Assembly (NCBI GenBank): GCA_017744935.1
Contig: JAGIAI010000074.1
Coordinates: 1-35,653, forward strand
Direction of reading: 5' to 3'
DNA length: 35,653 nt
Source: Variovorax sp.
Lineage (GTDB): Bacteria; Pseudomonadota; Gammaproteobacteria; Burkholderiales; Burkholderiaceae_C
This document shows positions 1 to 7,606 of the stretch, one piece after another. Below the pieces are notes generated by a model. The model made no database searches. It had not been told where the DNA came from and saw nothing but the letters and a program-made list of their open reading frames with translations. How positions within the stretch are numbered: the stretch's first letter is position 1; each line of letters begins with the position of its first letter. The position numbers were made by a program, and so were the translations under genes.

Positions 1-2747
1 CCCATGAGTTCGGCCAGCCGCTTGCTGATCGCGAGACCCAACCCCGTGCCGCCGTACTTGCGCGTGGTGCTCGAATCGGCCTGCGAGAACGACTGGAACA
101 GCCGGCTCTTGCCCTGCTCCGAGAGGCCGATGCCTGTGTCGCGCACCGCGAAGGTCAGGCGCACATTGCGATTGGGCAGCTTCTCCGAGCTGACGGACAC
201 GACCACTTCGCCACGCTCGGTGAACTTCACCGAATTGCTCAGCAGGTTGAGCAGCACCTGCCGCAGGCGCGCGAGATCACCGCTGACCGCGTCGGGCACA
301 TCGCCCTCGAAGACATACGCAGTGTCGAGGTCCTTCTCGGTGGCGCGCGCGCTCACGAGGTCGAGCGCCGATTCCACGCAATCGCGCAGATCGAAGGGAT
401 GGGCCTCGATGTCCATCCGCCCCGCCTCGATCTTCGAGTAGTCGAGGATGTCGTTGATGATGGTCAGCAGTGCATCGCCCGATTCGCGGATCGTCGAGAC
501 ATAGTCCTGCTGCTCGGCATCGAGTGGCGTGTCGAGCAGCAGTCCGCTCATGCCGATCACCGCATTCATCGGCGTGCGGATCTCGTGGCTCATGGTCGCG
601 AGAAAGGCGCTCTTGGCTTCGTTCGCGGCCTCGGCCGCCGTGCGGGCCTCCTGTGCCTGCTTGAAGAGCGCGGCGTTCTGGATCGCAACGACGGCCTGGT
701 CCGCGAAGGTCTTCAGCAACTTGAGCTCCTTGTCGGCGAAAGGGCCGACCGGCTGCCGCGTCACGTGGATCGAACCGATGGTGCGTCCTTCCCACAGGAG
801 CGGCGCGATCATGATCGCGTAGCTGCCCACCTTGTCGGCGATCTCGCGCATGAACTGCGGCAGGTGCGGCTCCGCCAGCGCATCGGGAATGTGCAGCACG
901 CCGGAGGCCTGCATCGCGTCGCCCGCGGTCGCGGGCTCGAAGGGGCGCGGATAGTGCCTCTCCAGCGCCTCCCGCGCCGAGCCGCGGTGTGCGCCCAGGT
1001 ACACCATGCCGTCATCGCCGACTCGCGAGATGCCCATCTGCGAGCTGGAGAACAGCCGCTGGCAGCTCTCGAGGATCTTGTCGAACACCGGCTGCGCATC
1101 GGCCATCGACCCGCTGATGACCTGGAGCACGTCGCTGGTCGCGGTCTGCTGCTCCAGCGCTTCGCGGGTCTCGTTGAACAGGCGCGCGTTCTCGATCGCG
1201 ATCACCGCCTGGTCGGCGAAGGTCTGAACCAGCGCGATTTCGGGCGCCGAGAAAGGCCGCACCTGGTTGCGCAGCAGCGAGATCACGCCGATGGCGCGGC
1301 CGTCGCGCAGCATCGGCACCGCCAGCACCGTGCGGAAGCCGTTGCGCGCCTGGAGCTCGCGGACGTCGGGGTACTCCGTGTCGATCAGCGGCACGACGTC
1401 TTCGACGTGCACGCAGCACTGGTCGATGAAACATCGTCCGCCGATCGAGGTGCGGCGTAGCGGCAGTTCGAGCCCGGCGCCGTCGCCGCCATAGCCCGGC
1501 CCGTAGCTGGTCATGGCGCGCAGGCAGTCGCCAGCGGCCAGCCACACCCGGCTGCCCTCGGCGCGGCACAGCAGTCCGGCGCGCTCGGCGACGGTTTCGA
1601 GCACCGGCTGCACATCGGTCGGCGAGCCGCTGATGACCTTCAGCACTTCCGACGTAGCGGTCTGCCGCGCCAGCGCTTCCTGTGTCTCGTCGAACAGACG
1701 GGCGTTCTCCAGCGCCGCGCCCATGGTCGCGGCCACGGTTTCGAGGAGTTGGATCTGCTCGTGGCCGAAGGCGTATTCGCGTTCGTGGTTCTGCAGCCCC
1801 AGCGCCCCGAGTACGCGGTCCCGCCCGAGGATCGGCACCGCCGCGAGCGAAAGCGCCCAGTCCGTGCCCGGGTGTGGGGAGAGCCCGATGCGGGTCTGCT
1901 CGGCGCGTGTGTTCAGGACACCCACCTCGCGGCCCAGCAGGATGCGCTCAAGCGGCTCGCCAGGCGTCAGCAGGCGAGCCTGCGGCAGCGGCAGGGGGCG
2001 GTTGTGCTCGTAGCGGTAGAGGGCCTGCACGAGTTGGGTCTTGTCGTCCCACCACAGGATCGTGACGTCGCCGGAGTCGAACACCTCGCGCAGCTTGTCG
2101 CCGACCATCTGGACGATGGCCGAAAACTCCAACCGCGCCGCGATGCCTTCCTGGATTCTGTCGATCAGCGAGAGCGCGCCCGCCCTCTGTGCGAGTTCGG
2201 CGCTGCGCGCGGCCAGCGTGCTTTCGAGCTGTTCGCGGGCGCGGATGTCGGACAACACGGCCGCCGCCTGGGACGCGAGCGCCGAGAGCACCTCCTGGTG
2301 CGCTTGCGCGAAGCGACCCTCGGGACCTTCGACGTCGGCATAGAGGAAGCCCGCCAGCTCGTCTCGCGCGGCCAGCGGCGCGATCAGGCACGAACGCTGG
2401 GCTTCGGGCCGGGCGCCCTCCGGGCCATGGCGAAGCTGGGCCGAGCGGGTGGCGCGGGCTTCGGCCAGCCAGGGTCCGATCGCGCGGAGCAGTTCGGCGG
2501 CCTTCTCCCCGCGGGGGAGTTTCGATCCGGCGATGCGCGGGCCGTTCCCGGTTTCCAGTACCAGCAACACACGTTGCGCACCGAGAAGCGCCTTCGCCTC
2601 GCCGATGACGAATCGCAGCACCTCGGCGGCGCTGCGCAGTGCGCTCATTCGAAGCCCGGTTTCGACCAGCCGCCCGAAATCCGGGCGCGCACCCGCCGCT
2701 GCACGCCGTGCAAGCCGCGACGAGGGCCGGGACCGGGACTCTGCCAT
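1..2747 (-). CDS. multi-GAF sensor histidine kinase (3' end outside window)
   Basis: About 915 residues are visible; the C-terminus runs off the left edge. No signal peptide or membrane segment is seen, so the kinase is probably cytosolic. Roughly four GAF-type sensory modules follow one another (about residues 30-170, 195-345, 380-535, 555-705), separated by short helical linkers such as LFDETQEAL and LFNETREAL. Next come a HisKA dimerisation domain with the H-box SHEIRTPMN (phospho-acceptor His about 721) and a HATPase_c domain with N-box LLNLLSNSVKF, DTGIGLS, the F-box FSQADSSTTRKYGGTG and G2 GLGLAISK just before the edge. The family autophosphorylates on His and passes phosphate to a receiver; the off-window end may carry receiver or HPt domains. 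The ATG is supported by AGGAGG about 10 nt upstream. The ligand is unknown. It is divergent from the ECF sigma gene. Confidence 0.93.
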   Translation of the reverse strand, partial: MAESRSRPSSRLARRAAAGARPDFGRLVETGLRMSALRSAAEVLRFVIGEAKALLGAQRVLLVLETGNGPRIAGSKLPRGEKAAELLRAIGPWLAEARATRSAQLRHGPEGARPEAQRSCLIAPLAARDELAGFLYADVEGPEGRFAQAHQEVLSALASQAAAVLSDIRAREQLESTLAARSAELAQRAGALSLIDRIQEGIAARLEFSAIVQMVGDKLREVFDSGDVTILWWDDKTQLVQALYRYEHNRPLPLPQARLLTPGEPLERILLGREVGVLNTRAEQTRIGLSPHPGTDWALSLAAVPILGRDRVLGALGLQNHEREYAFGHEQIQLLETVAATMGAALENARLFDETQEALARQTATSEVLKVISGSPTDVQPVLETVAERAGLLCRAEGSRVWLAAGDCLRAMTSYGPGYGGDGAGLELPLRRTSIGGRCFIDQCCVHVEDVVPLIDTEYPDVRELQARNGFRTVLAVPMLRDGRAIGVISLLRNQVRPFSAPEIALVQTFADQAVIAIENARLFNETREALEQQTATSDVLQVISGSMADAQPVFDKILESCQRLFSSSQMGISRVGDDGMVYLGAHRGSAREALERHYPRPFEPATAGDAMQASGVLHIPDALAEPHLPQFMREIADKVGSYAIMIAPLLWEGRTIGSIHVTRQPVGPFADKELKLLKTFADQAVVAIQNAALFKQAQEARTAAEAANEAKSAFLATMSHEIRTPMNAVIGMSGLLLDTPLDAEQQDYVSTIRESGDALLTIINDILDYSKIEAGRMDIEAHPFDLRDCVESALDLVSARATEKDLDTAYVFEGDVPDAVSGDLARLRQVLLNLLSNSVKFTERGEVVVSVSSEKLPNRNVRLTFAVRDTGIGLSEQGKSRLFQSFSQADSSTTRKYGGTGLGLAISKRLAELM

Positions 2748-2856
2748 GGGGCGTCTGCCTCCTGCGATCGGGTGGGGAGTGCGCCCGGGGCGCATACGGC
2801 GTGGAGTCTAGCGGCGTCCTGAATCGGCGTGGCAAGATCGCTCTCCCCGGGCTGGC

Positions 2857-2883
2857 TGTCACAAAACGCCGGCCTCGAACGTC
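2857..2883 (+). promoter_or_regulatory. ECF41-type promoter upstream of the sigma gene
   Basis: TGTCACA (2857-2863), a 16-nt spacer, then CGTC (2880-2883). This matches the recognition sequence described for ECF41 sigma factors. The same heptamer, spacer length and -10 block (CGAACGTCT) recur upstream of the downstream decarboxylase gene, which makes chance unlikely. The implied start site is only a few bases before the sigma ATG at 2894. Autoregulation is inferred. Confidence 0.8.
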
Positions 2884-2893
2884 TACGAGAGAT

Positions 2894-3772
2894 ATGGACG
2901 ATTCAACCCGCACTTTCGACCGGCTCCGCCCCCGCCTGGAGGGGATCGCGTACCGCATGCTCGGCTCGATGGCCGAAGCCGAGGAGGTGGTGCAGGACGT
3001 CTGGCTGCGCTGGCACGAGACCGACCCCGAGACGCTGGAGAGCGCCGAGGCCTGGCTGGTCACCATCGCCACGCGCCTGTCGATCGACCGGCTTCGCAGC
3101 GCCAAGGTGCGCCGCGAGCACTACGTCGGCATCTGGCTGCCCGAACCGATCCTGACCGATTCGCCGCCCACGCCGGACCAGATGCTGGAGCGGGCCGACG
3201 AGGTCTCCACCGCCTTCCTGATGCTGCTGGAGCGCCTGTCTCCAGAGGCGCGCGCCGCCTTCCTGCTGCGCGAGGTATTCGACGCCGACTACCCGCAGGT
3301 GTCCGAGATGATCGGCAAGAGCGAAGCCGCCTGCCGCCAGCTCGTGCACCGCGCGAAGGCGCAGCTGCGCGAGGAGCGCCCGCGCTTCGAGGTCTCGCCC
3401 GACGCGCACCGGCGGCTTCTCGGCGACTTCGCGGCGGCGATCACCGACGGCAACCTCGCGGCGCTGAAGTCGATGCTCTCCGAACGGGCCGAGCTGATCG
3501 GCGACGGTGGCGGAAAGGTGCCGAGCTTCGGCAAGCCGCTGGTGGGCAGCCAGCGCATCGCGCAGCTGTATTTCGCGAGCGCGCGACGCTTCGGTTCGGC
3601 GCAGCGCGTTGAAATCGCGAACATCAACGGGCAGTGGGGTCTGCTTCGCTTCATCGACGGGGTGCTCGAATCGGCGCAGTCGTACGAGACGGACGGGCAG
3701 CGCATCCTTCGCATCCACGTTCAGCGCAATCCTGACAAGCTGGCGCGGCTCGCGGCCATGCTCCCGCACTGA
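2894..3772 (+). CDS. ECF41/SigJ-type RNA polymerase sigma factor with SnoaL-like C-terminal domain
   Basis: 292 aa. Sigma-70 region 2 is at about residues 8-75 (RMLGSMAEAEEVVQDVWLRW) and region 4 at about 105-160 (LSPEARAAFLLREVFDADYPQVSEMIGKSEAACRQLVHRA, described by its span). A C-terminal SnoaL/NTF2-like extension covers about 172-292. All three ECF41 hallmark motifs are present: WLPEP (81-85) in the linker, DGGGK (204-208) and NPDKL (279-283). In this group the extension replaces an anti-sigma factor and controls activity; the signal is unknown. ATG 2894 is chosen because the upstream reading frame has no recognisable protein and the ECF41 promoter lies just before it, leaving almost no leader and no clear Shine-Dalgarno. 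The downstream AhpD-like gene is the usual ECF41 partner. Confidence 0.95.
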   Translation: MDDSTRTFDRLRPRLEGIAYRMLGSMAEAEEVVQDVWLRWHETDPETLESAEAWLVTIATRLSIDRLRSAKVRREHYVGIWLPEPILTDSPPTPDQMLERADEVSTAFLMLLERLSPEARAAFLLREVFDADYPQVSEMIGKSEAACRQLVHRAKAQLREERPRFEVSPDAHRRLLGDFAAAITDGNLAALKSMLSERAELIGDGGGKVPSFGKPLVGSQRIAQLYFASARRFGSAQRVEIANINGQWGLLRFIDGVLESAQSYETDGQRILRIHVQRNPDKLARLAAMLPH

Positions 3773-3785
3773 ATTTGGAGCGCCC

Positions 3786-3812
3786 TGTCACAACGGCGCG
3801 GGCCCGAACGTC
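3786..3812 (+). promoter_or_regulatory. ECF41-type promoter upstream of the AhpD-like gene
   Basis: TGTCACA (3786-3792), exactly 16 nt, then CGTC (3809-3812). It is the same architecture and -10 block (CGAACGTCT) as the promoter before the sigma gene. It lies between the sigma stop codon and the decarboxylase start and leaves a leader of roughly 40 nt with a GGAGA ribosome-binding site. Confidence 0.88.
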
Positions 3813-3858
3813 TTCTGGGTATGGCGCACACGGTGTGTGCCTCAAACCCGGAGAAATC

Positions 3859-4338
3859 ATGTCCCAGCGTATCAACTACATCCAGCGTTCGCCCGAGCTG
3901 TTCAAGAAATTCGTGGAGTTCAGCAACGCACTGAAGGAAAGCGCGATCGACCGCACCATCCACGACCTCGTCAACATCCGCGCGTCGCAAATGAACGGTT
4001 GCGGCTTCTGCCTCGACATGCACGTCAAGGAAGCCAAGATCCACGGCGAGCGTGAACTGCGGCTTTATCACGTGGCGATCTGGCACGAATCCACGCTGTT
4101 CAGCGCCAAGGAGCGCGCAGCACTGGCGTGGACGGAGGCACTCACCCATCTGCCGCCGCACGGCGTGTCCGACGAGCTCTTTGAAAGTGCACGCGCACAT
4201 TTCTCGGAAGCGGAGTTGTCCGACCTCACCTTCCTCGTGATGGCCATCAACGCGTGGAATCGCGCCAACGCGGCCTTCAAGACGCCGCCCGGCTCGGCGG
4301 ACAAGGCGTACGGCCTCGAGAAGGCCAACCTGAGCTGA
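3859..4338 (+). CDS. carboxymuconolactone decarboxylase / AhpD-like family protein (ECF41 partner)
   Basis: 159 aa, all-helical AhpD-like fold. The redox motif C48-G-F-C51 is followed by H55 in the typical AhpD core pattern ExxxxRxSxxxxCxxCxxxH, here read as NIRASQMNGCGFCLDMH. In this family the CxxC/His pair supports alkylhydroperoxidase or thiol-redox chemistry; the physiological substrate of ECF41-linked members is not known. The ATG is preceded by GGAGAA at a suitable distance. The gene sits directly behind its own ECF41 promoter and downstream of the sigma gene, the conserved arrangement in which the COE protein (carboxymuconolactone decarboxylase, oxidoreductase or epimerase) is the main target of the sigma factor. 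A role in peroxide or electrophile stress is inference. Confidence 0.93.
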   Translation: MSQRINYIQRSPELFKKFVEFSNALKESAIDRTIHDLVNIRASQMNGCGFCLDMHVKEAKIHGERELRLYHVAIWHESTLFSAKERAALAWTEALTHLPPHGVSDELFESARAHFSEAELSDLTFLVMAINAWNRANAAFKTPPGSADKAYGLEKANLS

Positions 4339-4398
4339 GCCTCGGCGGCCGCTACATGCGCTTACACGCCATCGTGATCGTGCCGACGCCGTGTCAGT

Positions 4399-4451
4399 TT
4401 GATGATCGTCACAGAAGTTGCGTTGACATTGACGTGTTCGCGACACACGAT
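4399..4451 (+). promoter_or_regulatory. candidate promoter with weak ANR/FNR-like half-palindrome for the pta-ackA operon
   Basis: TTGAT-gatc-GTCAC (4399-4412) resembles the FNR/ANR box TTGAT-N4-ATCAA with a good left half and a degenerate right half. Downstream is TTGACA (4423-4428), a 17-nt spacer and CACGAT (4446-4451), a plausible sigma-70 promoter. ATG 4484 follows with GGAGGA at 4470-4475. The FNR assignment is tentative. Confidence 0.35.
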
Positions 4452-4483
4452 GTCTCCTCCTGGCCTGCTGGAGGAATCTCCCG

Positions 4484-5425
4484 ATGGAGAACAAGCATGA
4501 GAAGTACCAACGCCTGATCGCGGCCTGCCGGGCGTTCGATCCGATTCCGTGCGCGATCGCGCATCCCTGTGACGAGAGTTCGCTCAGGGGCGCGCTCGAG
4601 GCCGCGGAAGAGAATCTGATCGCCCCGATCCTCGTCGGGCCGGAGCAGCGCATCCGCGCGGTGGCCGCCGATTGCGACCTCGATATTTCAAGCTTCACGA
4701 TCGTCGACACTCCGCACAGCGAAGCCTCTGCCGAAGCTGCGGTGCTCCTCGCGCGCGAAGGCAAGGTGGAGGCCCTCATGAAGGGCAGCCTGCACACCGA
4801 CGAGCTGATGGCCGCCGTCGTGAAGCGCGAGACGGGCCTGCGCACCGGGCGGCGCATCAGCCACTGCTTCGTCATGGATGTGCCGGCGCTGCATCAGCCG
4901 CTCATCATCAGCGACGCGGCGGTGAACATCTTTCCGACGCTGCAGGACAAGGTCCACATCATCCAGAACGCGATCGACCTCGCCCATGCGCTCGGGAATG
5001 GTGCGCCCAAGGTGGCGATCCTCTCGGCGATGGAGACCGTGAATCCCACCGTGCCCACCACGGTGGAGGCGGGCGCGCTGTGCAAGATGGCCGATCGCGG
5101 GCAGATCGTCGGCGGCATCCTCGACGGACCACTGGCGCTGGACAACGCGATCGATCTCACGGCGGCGAAGATCAAGAAGATCGCCTCGCCCGTGGCGGGG
5201 CAGGCGGACATCCTCATCGTGCCGGACCTCGAAGCGGGCAACATGCTCGCGAAGAGCCTGACCTTCATGGCCGGCGCGGATGCGGCGGGCATCGTGCTCG
5301 GGGCACGCGTGCCGATCATCCTCACGAGCCGTGCCGATTCGCTGATCGCGCGCCTCGCCTCGTGTGCGGTGGCCGGACTGGTTGCACGCGCACGACGGGA
5401 GCAACCCAAGAAAGTGGTCGCATGA
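4484..5425 (+). CDS. pta: phosphate acetyl/butyryltransferase
   Basis: 313 aa, the length of a stand-alone PTA_PTB domain (long Pta proteins carry an extra N-terminal half). Family signatures include KVEALMKGSLHTDELM, RRISHCFVMD, DAAVNIFPTLQDKVHIIQNA and the C-terminal VPDLEAGNMLAKSL block that lines the CoA/acyl-phosphate site. The reaction is acyl-CoA + Pi to acyl-phosphate + CoA. The start has a strong GGAGGA. The stop overlaps the ackA start (ATGA), so the two are translationally coupled and together form the acetyl-CoA to acetate route that makes ATP. Acetyl versus butyryl preference cannot be settled from the sequence; with ackA next door, acetyl is more likely. Confidence 0.92.
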   Translation: MENKHEKYQRLIAACRAFDPIPCAIAHPCDESSLRGALEAAEENLIAPILVGPEQRIRAVAADCDLDISSFTIVDTPHSEASAEAAVLLAREGKVEALMKGSLHTDELMAAVVKRETGLRTGRRISHCFVMDVPALHQPLIISDAAVNIFPTLQDKVHIIQNAIDLAHALGNGAPKVAILSAMETVNPTVPTTVEAGALCKMADRGQIVGGILDGPLALDNAIDLTAAKIKKIASPVAGQADILIVPDLEAGNMLAKSLTFMAGADAAGIVLGARVPIILTSRADSLIARLASCAVAGLVARARREQPKKVVA

Positions 5426-6606
5426 AGCAGCCGGGCATCCTGGTTCTCAACGCGGGTTCATCCAGCATCAAGTTCCTCTTTTTCGTCGAGCAGCGTGACG
5501 GGCTGGCGCCCGTGGTGCGCGGCCAGGTCGAGGGGCTGCACACCGCTCCCCATTTCATTGCCCGCGACGGCGAGGGGCGCGTGATCGGCGAGAAGCGTTG
5601 GGGCGAAGGCACTTCGTTGGGGCATCAGGGAGCGGTCGCGCACCTTGCCGGGTTCCTTCGCAATGAAGGCTCGGACTACGAATTGCACGCGGTCGGTCAT
5701 CGGGTGGTGCACGGCGGCATGGAGCATGTCCTGCCGGAACGCGTCACGCCCGAATTGCTGGTGTCGCTCGAAAAGCTGGTGCCGCTCGCACCATTGCACC
5801 AGCCGCACAACCTCGCGCCGATCCGGCTGCTGCTCGAACATCAGCCGGACCTGCCGCAGGTCGCCTGCTTCGACACCGCTTTCCACGCGACCAACCAGGA
5901 AGTGGTGCGGCGCTTCGCGATCCCTTCGGAACTGCACGACGCGGGCGTGCGCCGGTACGGCTTTCACGGGCTCTCCTACGAGTACGTGAGCGCGGCGCTG
6001 CCTGCGCACGATCCGGTCGCGGCTGCGGGCAAGGTCGTGGTCTGCCACCTGGGCAACGGCGTGAGCATGTGCGCGATCGACGGCGGCCGCAGCGTCGCGA
6101 ACACGATGGGCTTCACCGCGGTCGAAGGACTTCCGATGGGCACGCGCTCGGGTTCGCTGGATCCGGGCGTGCTGCTCTACCTGATGGACGAGCGCAGGAT
6201 GGATGCGCGCGCGATCGAAAAGCTGCTCTACAGCCAGTCGGGCCTGCTCGGCATGTCGGGCATCTCCAGCGACATGCGAAATCTTCTCGCATCGACCGAT
6301 CCGCGTGCGAAAACGGCCGTGGATGTCTTCGTCTACCGCATCCGTCGCGAACTGGGGTCGCTCGCTGCGTCGCTGGGTGGTCTCGATGCGCTGGTGTTCA
6401 CCGCCGGCATCGGCGAGAACAGCGCCGCGATCCGGGAGCGCGTGTGCCGCGATGCGGCCTGGCTGGGCATCGAACTCGATGCGCAGGCCAACGCCAACCG
6501 CAGTCCGCGCATCAGCACCGCAGGCAGCCGCACGGCGGCATGGGTCATTCCGACGAACGAGGAACTGATGATCGCGCGCCATACCCGACGCGTGGTCGAG
6601 GCTTAG
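5422..6606 (+). CDS. ackA: acetate kinase
   Basis: 394 aa, close to the usual length. Acetate/propionate kinase signatures occur in order: LVLNAGSSSIKF at the N-terminus (phosphate-1), GHRVVHGG (substrate Arg), FDTAFH, RRYGFHGLSYEYV, CHLGNGVSMCAI (adenosine/phosphate binding), GLPMGTRSGSLDPG and TAGIGENS. It converts acetyl-phosphate + ADP to acetate + ATP. ATG 5422 overlaps the upstream stop by ATGA. The phosphotransacetylase before it and the low-oxygen-type genes after it suggest use under energy limitation or overflow. No odd residues are apparent. Confidence 0.96.
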   Translation: MKQPGILVLNAGSSSIKFLFFVEQRDGLAPVVRGQVEGLHTAPHFIARDGEGRVIGEKRWGEGTSLGHQGAVAHLAGFLRNEGSDYELHAVGHRVVHGGMEHVLPERVTPELLVSLEKLVPLAPLHQPHNLAPIRLLLEHQPDLPQVACFDTAFHATNQEVVRRFAIPSELHDAGVRRYGFHGLSYEYVSAALPAHDPVAAAGKVVVCHLGNGVSMCAIDGGRSVANTMGFTAVEGLPMGTRSGSLDPGVLLYLMDERRMDARAIEKLLYSQSGLLGMSGISSDMRNLLASTDPRAKTAVDVFVYRIRRELGSLAASLGGLDALVFTAGIGENSAAIRERVCRDAAWLGIELDAQANANRSPRISTAGSRTAAWVIPTNEELMIARHTRRVVEA

Positions 6607-6684
6607 GTTCATGCGCTATTCATGGTCAGGCACGAATCTCGCGACTAGACTCAACGACCATCTCTTTCACCAATGGGGGCTCTT

Positions 6685-6990
6685 ATGACGGATACACCCA
6701 GAGAAAGCGTCTGGACTCACCAGATCGACGACGTCCTGTCACAGATCATCCGGGAAGCATCGATCTGCCAGGTGAAGATGATGGACCCCGGCGTCATCGA
6801 GGCAGTCCTCAAGAACAACGATTCCGTGTGCGGCCACAAAAACCCGCGCGCCTTCAAGAAGCTGCGCGAGTCGCTGATGATGGGCTTCATGGTGCGCGAG
6901 AAAGCGTACGACACGCTGGGCCCGGTCGAGGCGCAGGCGCTGATCGACACCATCCGCGAGCGGCTGCTCAAACGGATGGAACACCACTGA
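6685..6990 (+). CDS. small conserved-looking protein of unknown function
   Basis: 101 aa from ATG 6685 (GGGGG immediately upstream); an in-frame ATG at 6673 would add four residues but lacks a ribosome-binding site. The protein is soluble and mainly helical by composition, with a paired acidic/basic pattern, a Met-rich stretch (VKMMDPGVIEAVL, RESLMMGFMVREKAYD) and two Cys (about 27 and 48). I do not recognise a family. Its place between ackA and a GNAT gene, on the same strand with short spacing, implies co-expression with the acetate/low-oxygen cluster. A regulatory or enzyme-accessory role would be speculation. Confidence 0.75.
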   Translation: MTDTPRESVWTHQIDDVLSQIIREASICQVKMMDPGVIEAVLKNNDSVCGHKNPRAFKKLRESLMMGFMVREKAYDTLGPVEAQALIDTIRERLLKRMEHH

Positions 6991-7028
6991 GTCCGCACTT
7001 CCTACTTTGACCGCTGGAGTAAAGCGCC

Positions 7029-7595
7029 ATGGGCGACAGCAGCGACGACATGCAGCTCCGCCGCCGGATCGCGCTGCGCGACGGCACACCCGCGCTCATC
7101 CGTCCGATGCGCCCCGATGACCGGGGACGCATCGTCGCGGCATTCGCGCAACTGGACCCGAGCTCGATCTACACCCGCTACTTCACGCATGTGAAGGCGC
7201 TGCCCGAGAAGACACTCGATCGCCTGAAGGATATCGACTTCGAGCACCTCGCAGGCCTTGCGGTGACGATCGGGGAGGGCGATGACGAGACGGTCATCGG
7301 AAGCAGCACGTACGTGGTCTTCGATACGCCGGATGGCGCGAGGGCCGCCGAGGTGGCCTTCACGATCGAAGAGGACTACCACTCCAACGGCCTCGCGACG
7401 CGCTTGCTCGAAACCATGATCGAGATCGCGCGCAGGCACCGTATCGTGCGCTTCGAGGCCGATGTGCTCGCCGACAACGCGCCGATGCTGGCGGTGTTCA
7501 ATCGCTGCGGGCTTCCGATGCGCAAGCGGCGTGACGGCGGTGTCACCCACATCGAAATGGATCTCGCGGCCGCGGCCGCACCCGATTGCCAATGA
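7029..7595 (+). CDS. GNAT-family N-acetyltransferase
   Basis: 188 aa. The GNAT fold is read from IRPMRPDDRGRI at the N-terminus (beta1-alpha1), AEVAFTIEEDYHSNGLATRLLETMIEIARR (span about 109-138) containing the acetyl-CoA pyrophosphate loop HSNGLAT, and FEADVLADNAPMLAVFNRCG, typical of stand-alone relatives of the C-terminal domain of protein acetyltransferase Pat. The family transfers acetyl from acetyl-CoA to an amine, often a protein lysine. Next to pta-ackA it may modify acetate-metabolism enzymes; this is inference. The stop lies 11 nt before the next ATG. Confidence 0.9.
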   Translation: MGDSSDDMQLRRRIALRDGTPALIRPMRPDDRGRIVAAFAQLDPSSIYTRYFTHVKALPEKTLDRLKDIDFEHLAGLAVTIGEGDDETVIGSSTYVVFDTPDGARAAEVAFTIEEDYHSNGLATRLLETMIEIARRHRIVRFEADVLADNAPMLAVFNRCGLPMRKRRDGGVTHIEMDLAAAAAPDCQ

Positions 7596-7606
7596 AAGGA
7601 ACCGAC

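Noticed and set aside
399..1460. Long plus-strand open frame across the kinase region
   Set aside because: It is the antisense shadow of the multi-GAF kinase, which has clear motifs (SHEIRTPMN, DTGIG, GLGLAISK) in the minus frame; the plus frame is Arg/His-rich without a domain.
2639..2893. N-terminal extension of the sigma factor
   Set aside because: It would overlap the divergent kinase start and run across the sigma gene's own promoter; the family begins at the MDDSTRTF segment.
1948..3105. 385-aa minus-strand open frame spanning the kinase start and the sigma gene
   Set aside because: It crosses two real genes in a different frame and has low-complexity Arg/Gly/Pro composition.
4672..5421. 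Upstream extension of acetate kinase within pta
   Set aside because: It is an out-of-frame shadow of pta; AckA begins at the ATG overlapping the pta stop, directly before LVLNAGSSS.
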